From: JBBTWV01 sp038062615
GTDB lineage: Bacteria > Patescibacteriota > Gracilibacteria > UBA1369 > UM-FILTER-53-11
Direction of reading: 5' to 3'
Length of the DNA: 8,456 bases
Assembly (NCBI GenBank): GCA_038062615.1
Contig: JBBTWV010000098.1
Location: 1-8,456, forward strand
Shown here piece by piece: positions 1 to 4,247 of this stretch (its first letter is position 1; every line of letters begins with the position of its first letter). The notes beneath the pieces are model-generated. The model made no database searches. It had not been told where the DNA came from and saw nothing but the letters and a program-made list of their open reading frames with translations. Both the position numbers and the translations under genes were made by a program.

Positions 1-2
1 GT

Positions 3-119
3 CTAAATTCTGCATCCGTTCAGAATGCGTGTCCAATATATGGGGTACCTGCCATTAAGATATCGAGAAAAATGAAAAAGGCCTGGAAGTATATGATTTT
101 AAAACTTAATCTTTTTTAG
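3..119 (+). pseudogene. Possible decayed C-terminal tail of transhydrogenase beta subunit (pntB), cut by left edge
   Basis: This frame is open from the left edge to a TAG at 117-119. It begins LNSASVQN and continues ACPIYGVPAIKI, then KKAWKYMILK. From memory, the NADP(H)-binding domain of PntB ends with a segment of the form VNPAA...SPI(Y/A)GMP(V/I)LEV.KA..VIV.KRS, and the spacing of N-A, CPIYG-P and KA...K fits that. There is an apparent insertion of about four residues after GVPAIKI, and the frame stops about 40 residues before PntB normally ends (…NPLF…MLFGDAK). If real it is a truncated remnant. The visible stretch is under 40 residues, so a chance match is possible. The end overlaps the last codons of the opposite-strand gene. 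Confidence 0.27.
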
Positions 120-669
120 TCAAAGTTGCTTCTTCAATTTTCCCATGACACTTTCTATATTTCCACCCCATAGAATTCTTTCGGGTTAGCTTCATATAGG
201 CATCATTCAAACTAGGGTCAATGTGAGCTCCTCCGTCTTTATCGGCAACATTCAAAACAATCGATTCTCTCGTAAAAGAATTCCGCTCATTATCAATAAT
301 TACAACCCTATGCCACCATTCTTCAAAAGGCTTCATGGTTTCACATTCCCTATCTTCTAATTTTGGCATTGCCTTTGAGCCTAATACTGCTAAACCAGCA
401 TATGAAGCTATGATGGGTGAATCATTTGAAGGCAAGGGGAAACTGGAATCTAAAAACATTCCGTTTTTCCTGCCTAACTGTCCCAGCAATGACCTAGAGC
501 TAGAAGTATCATGAAGCAAAATACGCAAAGCAATGGCAAGCCTCTTAGCTTCACCCGAGAAACCTTTATCGTAAGCTTCTGCAGACACTTTTAAAAAAAC
601 GATTTGTTCATTAAGGTGTCCCTCTAGTTCTTCGGGTGTTTGCTTCGTTGCCATGCAGAAACAATACAT
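106..669 (-). CDS. Conserved protein of unknown function with LLHDT and DGGAH motifs
   Basis: The product is about 187 residues with no signal peptide or membrane segment. I recognise the pattern of an uncharacterised, widely scattered bacterial family. An N-terminal helical part starts with TPEEL and carries AKRLAIALRILLHDT at about residues 41-55. A WW pair sits at about 118-119, and TRESIVLNVADKDGGAH runs to about 149. The invariant-looking D-G-G-A-H could be an active or binding site, but no activity is known to me. The ATG at 669 was chosen because AAGGAAGGAG lies directly upstream with an AGGA at good spacing. TTG at 690 would swallow that site, and ATG at 654 matches the usual family N-terminus but has no ribosome site. 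This is the only gene here with a clear Shine-Dalgarno sequence. It lies 125 nt downstream of the toxin-antitoxin operon on the same strand and may be a separate accessory gene. Confidence 0.8.
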   Translation of the reverse strand: MYCFCMATKQTPEELEGHLNEQIVFLKVSAEAYDKGFSGEAKRLAIALRILLHDTSSSRSLLGQLGRKNGMFLDSSFPLPSNDSPIIASYAGLAVLGSKAMPKLEDRECETMKPFEEWWHRVVIIDNERNSFTRESIVLNVADKDGGAHIDPSLNDAYMKLTRKNSMGWKYRKCHGKIEEATLTKKD

Positions 670-689
670 GAACTCCTTCCTTATGAGCA

Positions 690-728
690 ATCATAGCGGG
701 AGGTAGGCATGAGCTACCTATTTATGAT
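690..728. other. Imperfect two-part hairpin before the DGGAH-protein gene
   Basis: The inner stem pairs AGGTAG (701-706) with CTACCT (714-719) around a 7-nt loop. The outer stem pairs ATCATA (690-695) with TATGAT (723-728). A 5/3-nt internal loop separates them. On the minus strand no U-run follows, so it is not a typical intrinsic terminator for the toxin gene. It sits just before the AAGGAAGGAG of the next gene and could be a leader structure or a protein site. Confidence 0.4.
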
Positions 729-794
729 AGGCCTGCATTTTTGGAGATCAGTAAACAATATTGGAAAGACATTAGCTAGTGGTTCCCTCCCCTA

Positions 795-1136
795 CTACAA
801 CCCAAAGTGCCTCCTCAAATATCCTCGGACCTGACGTATGGTTGGACTCCCCGCTTTGCCAATAAAGTGCATGAATCGGGATTTATCAAAAGAAGAAATA
901 TGCCGGACCTTAATAATGGAATCTACCGATAGTCTGTTTTTATTATCTCTTTCTATAAATACATCCACGCCTGCATGCTTCTCTATCTGAGAGGTAATCG
1001 GCAGAACCGTTATATATGGGGAAATTTTTGAAATTTCTTCCTCCTGTATAACAAACCCAGGACGGATATTTTGATACTCATGTCCGACGCTAGGATCAAA
1101 TTCGACCAAATAAATATCACCAAATGCAAACGGCAT
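795..1136 (-). CDS. mazF: MazF/PemK-like type II toxin, predicted mRNA interferase
   Basis: This 113-residue protein matches the normal MazF length and fold order. It opens with GDIYLVEFDP (6-15), the first strand of the PemK barrel, followed by a Gly-rich S1-S2 loop and N-I-R-P with Arg25. PITSQIEK (46-53) places Thr48. Bacillus subtilis MazF uses Arg25 and Thr48 for RNA cleavage, and this protein has both at the same numbers, so it is probably catalytically competent. LSVDSIIKVRHISSFDKSRF (69-88) is the family's later strand-plus-helix signature. MazF enzymes cut single-stranded RNA at short motifs; the motif here cannot be read from the sequence. The ATG at 1136 lies 2 nt after the antitoxin stop in TAGATATG, with no Shine-Dalgarno, so translation is probably coupled to the antitoxin. 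The gene ends with TAG. Confidence 0.9.
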   Translation of the reverse strand: MPFAFGDIYLVEFDPSVGHEYQNIRPGFVIQEEEISKISPYITVLPITSQIEKHAGVDVFIERDNKNRLSVDSIIKVRHISSFDKSRFMHFIGKAGSPTIRQVRGYLRRHFGL

Positions 1137-1138
1137 AT

Positions 1139-1396
1139 CTACTTAAATGGTTTTAAAGAAAGATAATAATCAACTTCTTCTTTACTGAGTGGCGGGTACT
1201 CTTTCATCCAGTCGGAGGCAGCCGTTTGTTCAATCTCCTTATCGCTCGCCTCCTCATGCTGAGGAATATCATCAACCGGCTTAAGCTCAGCGATGGGCTT
1301 GCTCTTATAGATGATTAAAAACGACTCGCCCTTTTTAAGTTCACTTCGAACCGTGGGGAATTTTTCGCGCAGTTCTTTCACAGAGATAGCGTGCAT
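1139..1396 (-). CDS. Phd/YefM-like type II antitoxin
   Basis: The product is 85 residues. Residues 2-42 (HAISVKELREKF, then LKKGESFLIIYKSKPIAELKP) follow the Phd/YefM pattern: a short strand, an ELR helix, a KKGE turn, a second strand ending in a basic residue, then a P-I-A-L strand. This N-terminal part should dimerise and bind DNA. The acidic tail from about residue 43 to the end, containing WMKEYPPLSKEEVDYYLSL, should wrap and block the toxin. The ATG at 1396 is preferred over an in-frame GTG at 1414, because the GTG would lie inside the repeat and almost on the predicted transcription start. Phd-type antitoxins more often pair with Doc or RelE toxins, so pairing with a MazF barrel is a less usual combination. 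Expression is likely autoregulated through the upstream repeats. Confidence 0.85.
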   Translation of the reverse strand: MHAISVKELREKFPTVRSELKKGESFLIIYKSKPIAELKPVDDIPQHEEASDKEIEQTAASDWMKEYPPLSKEEVDYYLSLKPFK

Positions 1397-1397
1397 A

Positions 1398-1449
1398 TTT
1401 AAAAATAAGATCACCCTAAGTTTAACCTATTTTAAAAATAAGATCAACC
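1398..1449. repeat. Direct repeat upstream of antitoxin, likely autoregulatory operator
   Basis: TTTAAAAATAAGATCA occurs exactly at 1398-1413 and 1431-1446, a period of 33 bp or about three helical turns. The match extends to 19 bp with a single mismatch (C at 1414, A at 1447). Each copy contains two short palindromes, TTTAAA and GATC. One copy covers the -35 and part of the spacer, and the other covers the transcription start and leader. This is where a Phd-type antitoxin-toxin complex would be expected to bind and repress. Confidence 0.6.
1419..1447 (-). promoter_or_regulatory. Promoter of the toxin-antitoxin operon
   Basis: Reading the minus strand, a -35 TTGATC (1442-1447) and a -10 TAAACT (1419-1424) are separated by exactly 17 nt. 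Each matches the sigma70 consensus at 4 of 6 positions. The predicted start is near 1412, giving a leader of about 15 nt before the ATG at 1396 and no Shine-Dalgarno sequence. Confidence 0.5.
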
Positions 1450-1458
1450 AAAATAACT

Positions 1459-2151
1459 TTATTTTCCAAGGCGAAGCCTACGAAAAAAATCTCCCAATTC
1501 GGTGGAAGGCGGTGGTGCTATTCCACCGCTTGAGCCGGCTGAATTTTGCTGAGGCGGCGCTATTTTCTCCATAACGGCGTCAATAAATAAGGCACGCAAA
1601 GGATTGTTCACTTCATCGGTGGATGAGCCAAGCGGACGATTCATGCTCAGGTCGGGATCATATCCTTGATAATCTATATATGAGAGTTTTCCGGGAGTTA
1701 GGGGGAAGGCCTCAACATTAAATCCATGAAGCTTTCCGTGATCGCCAGCGCTTCTTGCCCCGCGCTTATAATTCCCTATTCTAATAGTCGAAAATTTTGC
1801 ATCCGGCGAAACTAAAGCCACATATCCCCTCAATTCATTGCTTAAATGACTTGTATCCAGGGAAAGCGGATCGTTCGGCGGGAAAGTAACCTTCAAAAAA
1901 GCATGTTCCGGACCGCCTTCTGTATGTTTCGGATGCTCATGGAGTTCAACTTTAGTGCCATCACTCAAAGTAGTAGTCATCACCGTACCCGAACTTTCTA
2001 AATTCATGCCGTCAAAAAACTTATCCGTCCGAGGCTGTGAATCCACAAATTTTGCTTGCATAAGAGCACGAGCACACTCCAGAAGTGCATCAACCCTAGC
2101 CGTAAGCTCCTTAGCAGTAAGATTTTCACTGAGACCATCTATCTTTGCCAT
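1459..2151 (-). CDS. Orphan cytoplasmic protein with His-rich loop and low-complexity tail
   Basis: I do not recognise this 230-residue protein. It has no signal peptide or membrane segment. Residues 1-40 look helical (LTAKELTARVDALLECARALM). A middle part (50-165) alternates short strands and turns, with a histidine cluster at H71, H73, H76 and H83 (HEHPKHTEGGPEH) that could bind metal. A further G-rich stretch GARSAGDHGKLHG lies at 131-143. The tail from about 198 is Pro/Gly/Ser-rich and ends in a basic FFRRLRLGK, like a flexible linker plus a short anchor. The ATG at 2151 directly follows a strong promoter, so the mRNA is probably leaderless. The gene lies 62 nt upstream of the toxin-antitoxin operon on the same strand, but that operon has its own promoter. 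No function is proposed. Confidence 0.75.
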   Translation of the reverse strand: MAKIDGLSENLTAKELTARVDALLECARALMQAKFVDSQPRTDKFFDGMNLESSGTVMTTTLSDGTKVELHEHPKHTEGGPEHAFLKVTFPPNDPLSLDTSHLSNELRGYVALVSPDAKFSTIRIGNYKRGARSAGDHGKLHGFNVEAFPLTPGKLSYIDYQGYDPDLSMNRPLGSSTDEVNNPLRALFIDAVMEKIAPPQQNSAGSSGGIAPPPSTELGDFFRRLRLGK

Positions 2152-2157
2152 ACTAAT

Positions 2158-2186
2158 GTAATATCGCGATTATGGCGTTTTGTCAA
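2158..2186 (-). promoter_or_regulatory. Strong sigma70-like promoter giving a probable leaderless mRNA
   Basis: On the minus strand a perfect -35 TTGACA (2181-2186) and a -10 TATTAC (2158-2163, 4 of 6 matches) are spaced by 17 nt. The start point expected 6-7 nt beyond the -10 falls on or within a base or two of the ATG at 2151. There is therefore no room for a Shine-Dalgarno sequence. Confidence 0.65.
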
Positions 2187-2243
2187 GCTTACCGGCTCTC
2201 CTGGGCAATACTTAGGTAGAGGATTTTTTGCTAGTGGTAATCT

Positions 2244-2528
2244 CTAAAAATTCCACTTCCGGCGTATCTCCTCCAAAATTTGGAGTGTGGCTTTTACGGA
2301 AGAATTTTCTGTATTGATCAATGTCGCGCGATTTTTGTACTGCTCCATAAGCGGGGTCAAAAACTCATCTGCCCAAGAAGGCCCAAGGGCGACGATTCCT
2401 TCAAAATCAACTTCAATATTTTCGCCTTTTTTTATATCGCGGAGTATTGGCTGAAAGGCCAAAAATGCCTCCTTCCCTGCGCTCCTGGACACGAGCGTGG
2501 TGCCGAATTTTTTGAGAGCAATAATCAT
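2244..2528 (-). CDS. STAS-like (DUF4325-type) protein, partner of the GHKL regulator
   Basis: The product is 94 residues. The pattern fits the STAS-like DUF4325 family: FGTTLVSRSAGKEAF (8-22), then a strand IEVDFEGI (38-45), then ALGPSWADEF (47-56). The D-F-E-G strand followed by a turn holding Ser51 and W-A-D-E occupies the place of the regulatory serine turn in SpoIIAA-type anti-anti-sigma factors. Ser51 is thus the candidate phosphorylation or binding site, by inference. The ATG at 2528 is preferred over an upstream in-frame TTG at 2558, because the product then begins at the family's usual MII.LKKFGTTL. The ATG lies 2 nt after the stop of the MerR-GHKL gene (TAGATATG) with no Shine-Dalgarno sequence, so the two should be co-translated. 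It probably binds the GHKL domain of its neighbour. Confidence 0.8.
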   Translation of the reverse strand: MIIALKKFGTTLVSRSAGKEAFLAFQPILRDIKKGENIEVDFEGIVALGPSWADEFLTPLMEQYKNRATLINTENSSVKATLQILEEIRRKWNF

Positions 2529-2530
2529 AT

Positions 2531-3259
2531 CTAAGAATAATAAATAATAGCGATGCAACCGTGAAACGTATCCAGTGCCGTGGTAATTTTAAGTTTTTTC
2601 TGATTTTGCTTGAGAACTAATTCAGCGCTTCCCGATTGGAAACAAATGCTCAATGGATTTTCAGTAACAACTTTTCTTACGAATTTGAGCCCGTTTCCTC
2701 TTGCCTCAGGCGCCCGCCCAGAAACAACCTCGCTAAATGCTACGAGAAGGGCTTCCTCATGGGTTTGCAAATTGGGCCTTACCCTTTTTAAACTCTGTAA
2801 AATGCCTTGGCCGCGATCGGCAAGTATCAGTTTTTTCCGCGCAAGATCATAGCCGAAAAAAATCCCAGGAACATCAGGCCAGATGCCAAGATTGTGATCG
2901 AAAGAGTTATTGCCAATTTCACCAGCCGCTGAAACAATGAGAGGAAAAATATTTTCCAACCCTGCTACTTTTGCAAGTTCATTTTGGAGCCTCACAAGCC
3001 GTCCTTCAAAAACATCTCGTGTTTTACAATAATAAATATCAAGAGGCTCTGTGGCATTTTTATTTTTTGCCCAATTTTTTCCAATAATTATTAGATCATT
3101 CAAAAATAATTCGATGTCTTCGCGCCGATAATAACGATGACTTATCTGCGTTGGACGAAAGGAAGAAAGTTTTCCGCTTTCATCCCAGCGGCGAAGAGTT
3201 TGGATGGAAACTCCTAATAATTTTGCCGCTTCACCAATAGAAATTAATTTTGACTCCAT
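2531..3259 (-). CDS. MerR-type HTH fused to GHKL (anti-sigma/histidine-kinase-like) ATPase domain
   Basis: This 242-residue protein has two domains. Residues 5-53 are a MerR-like winged helix: LISIGEAAKLLGVSIQTLRRWDESGKL, a variable wing, then HRYYRREDIELFL. Residues 75-240 look like a GHKL ATP-binding domain. The N-box is E-I-G-N-N-S-F-D-H at 114-122, the G1 box DRGQGI is at 148-153, and the G2 box ARGNGLKFV is at 186-194. There is no histidine phosphoacceptor domain, so it resembles SpoIIAB/RsbW Ser kinases more than sensor kinases. Typical MerR proteins instead carry a dimerising coiled coil plus an effector domain. It likely binds the repeats in its own leader, with DNA binding modulated by ATP and by the STAS-like protein encoded 2 nt downstream. 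The ATG at 3259 is the first start after the operator array and keeps the whole HTH; no Shine-Dalgarno is seen. The regulatory scheme is inference. Confidence 0.85.
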   Translation of the reverse strand: MESKLISIGEAAKLLGVSIQTLRRWDESGKLSSFRPTQISHRYYRREDIELFLNDLIIIGKNWAKNKNATEPLDIYYCKTRDVFEGRLVRLQNELAKVAGLENIFPLIVSAAGEIGNNSFDHNLGIWPDVPGIFFGYDLARKKLILADRGQGILQSLKRVRPNLQTHEEALLVAFSEVVSGRAPEARGNGLKFVRKVVTENPLSICFQSGSAELVLKQNQKKLKITTALDTFHGCIAIIYYS

Positions 3260-3267
3260 AAGCTTAA

Positions 3268-3308
3268 AATCTATACAAATCTATACATAGATTAGCGCAA
3301 TCTATACA
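3268..3308. promoter_or_regulatory. Operator array in merR-like leader: three TGTATAGATT copies and a 19-bp dyad
   Basis: AATCTATACA (plus strand) occurs at 3268-3277, 3278-3287 and 3299-3308; the first two are directly adjacent. An inverted half site ATAGATT (3287-3293) pairs with AATCTAT (3299-3305) around AGCGC, giving a 19-bp dyad of the size MerR dimers bind. The array begins at the 3' end of the predicted -10 and fills the leader of the HTH gene, so binding should block transcription. It may also act on the divergent gene at 3386. Confidence 0.7.
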
Positions 3309-3335
3309 TTTTAGCAATATTCAGCTCCTGGACAA
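3308..3335 (-). promoter_or_regulatory. Extended -10 promoter of the MerR-GHKL/STAS operon
   Basis: On the minus strand -35 TTGTCC (3330-3335) is followed after 16 nt by -10 TAAAAT (3308-3313), with TG one base upstream (TGCTAAAAT, an extended -10). The start would be near 3301, giving a leader of about 42 nt that holds the operator repeats. Confidence 0.5.
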
Positions 3336-3357
3336 ACCGTACTGTGGATGATACTTT
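3329..3357 (+). promoter_or_regulatory. Weak candidate promoter for the divergent orphan gene
   Basis: TGGACA (3329-3334, 5 of 6 to TTGACA) is followed after 17 nt by TACTTT (3352-3357), a poor -10, but with an extended TG (TGATACTTT). A start near 3364 would favour the ATG at 3386 over the GTG at 3344. It overlaps the opposite-strand -35. Confidence 0.3.
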
Positions 3358-3385
3358 GCCCATCCTACATTTTTATTCTTACTCT

Positions 3386-4225
3386 ATGACTGACATTCGA
3401 CGTGACGGCCCTGATGGCAAAAAGGAACTAGCGCCAGGGCATAAGACCCCCCCCTCATCAGCCATTACAACTGCCAAGCCCGCAGCCACCACTCAAATTC
3501 ACGAACTTGTTGACGCTGTATTAAACCCGCCGGAACCTGCCGCCCAAGAAGGAGGAGATGCACCAGCCAGTAATTTTGATCACCTTCGCACACTCTTTGA
3601 AGAAAAAGACCGTGATGAAAAAGGCATGTTTCACGCGCTGAATCATTTGCTTGACCTCATAAGCGAAGATACCGATATGCACCGTGCCTGGACTGAGGCG
3701 ATGAGACGTGCGAATAATTTCGATAGCCATAAAGTGAATTATGGCGGCAGCACAAATCTTAGCGGTGATGATTTACTTCTCGGCAATTTGATTGGTGACC
3801 GTCGCAATCTTGAAGCGTGGATTACCAATTCTGAAAGAAATTTACAGCAGCAGCTTACACACCCTGGGAGTACCTTTGCTAGCCTCGGGAATTCTCATAG
3901 CGTGGGTCGCCTTTTGCGCGAGGCAAAAGAAACCGGGGATATGCCTATGGATCTCTCCTGCTTGGCGCGCCTCATGCGCCACGCCATCTGCACAAAAACT
4001 CTTAACCGAGCCGCCACCGCCATTCTTGCTGAAAGAGAAAAACGGCTCAGAGAAAGATTACGTCTTACTCCTCACGAGCCCATTTTGCCAGACCACCGAA
4101 GCGCTGTTGCGTACTACGCCTACGCCACCCTGGAGCAACTCAAAGCCTATTTGAACGGCGATCGGTCGGATTATGTTTTTACGATTGATGGACCGGATTC
4201 TGTCGGTATAACAAAAGCAGAATAA
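3386..4225 (+). CDS. Orphan helical cytoplasmic protein
   Basis: I do not recognise this protein, 279 residues from the ATG at 3386. An in-frame GTG at 3344 would add 14 residues; the ATG was chosen because a candidate promoter lies between the two and neither start has a Shine-Dalgarno sequence. Residues 1-62 are rich in Pro, Ala, Thr and charged residues and look disordered. From about 64 the chain looks helical (DHLRTLFEEKDRDEKG, then ALNHLLDLI). A loop VNYGGSTNLSGDDLLLGNLIG lies at about 117-137, followed by further amphipathic helices (ILAEREKRLRERLRL at 213-227). A Tyr-rich helix VAYYAYATLEQLKAYL lies at 241-256. There are no membrane segments, and two Cys at 192 and 202. It is divergent from the MerR-GHKL operon, so it could be a target of that regulator, but only position supports this. 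Confidence 0.7.
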   Translation: MTDIRRDGPDGKKELAPGHKTPPSSAITTAKPAATTQIHELVDAVLNPPEPAAQEGGDAPASNFDHLRTLFEEKDRDEKGMFHALNHLLDLISEDTDMHRAWTEAMRRANNFDSHKVNYGGSTNLSGDDLLLGNLIGDRRNLEAWITNSERNLQQQLTHPGSTFASLGNSHSVGRLLREAKETGDMPMDLSCLARLMRHAICTKTLNRAATAILAEREKRLRERLRLTPHEPILPDHRSAVAYYAYATLEQLKAYLNGDRSDYVFTIDGPDSVGITKAE

Positions 4226-4247
4226 TTATTTTCGGTGCTCGGCAAGT

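Noticed and set aside
1397..1414. GTG at 1414 as antitoxin start
   Set aside because: It lies in the repeat, about at the predicted transcription start, and adds residues (MILFLN) absent from the Phd/YefM pattern.
1450..1465. AAAATAA/TTATTTT inverted repeat as terminator of the 1459-2151 gene
   Set aside because: It is purely AT with a 2-nt loop, overlaps the stop codon and has no GC stem or following U-run.
2152..2243. Terminator after the STAS-like gene
   Set aside because: I found no GC-rich stem followed by T residues on the minus strand; the region is explained by the promoter of the next gene.
2529..2558. TTG at 2558 as STAS-like start, overlapping the upstream gene
   Set aside because: The ATG at 2528 gives the normal family N-terminus and a 2-nt coupled junction like that of the toxin-antitoxin operon.
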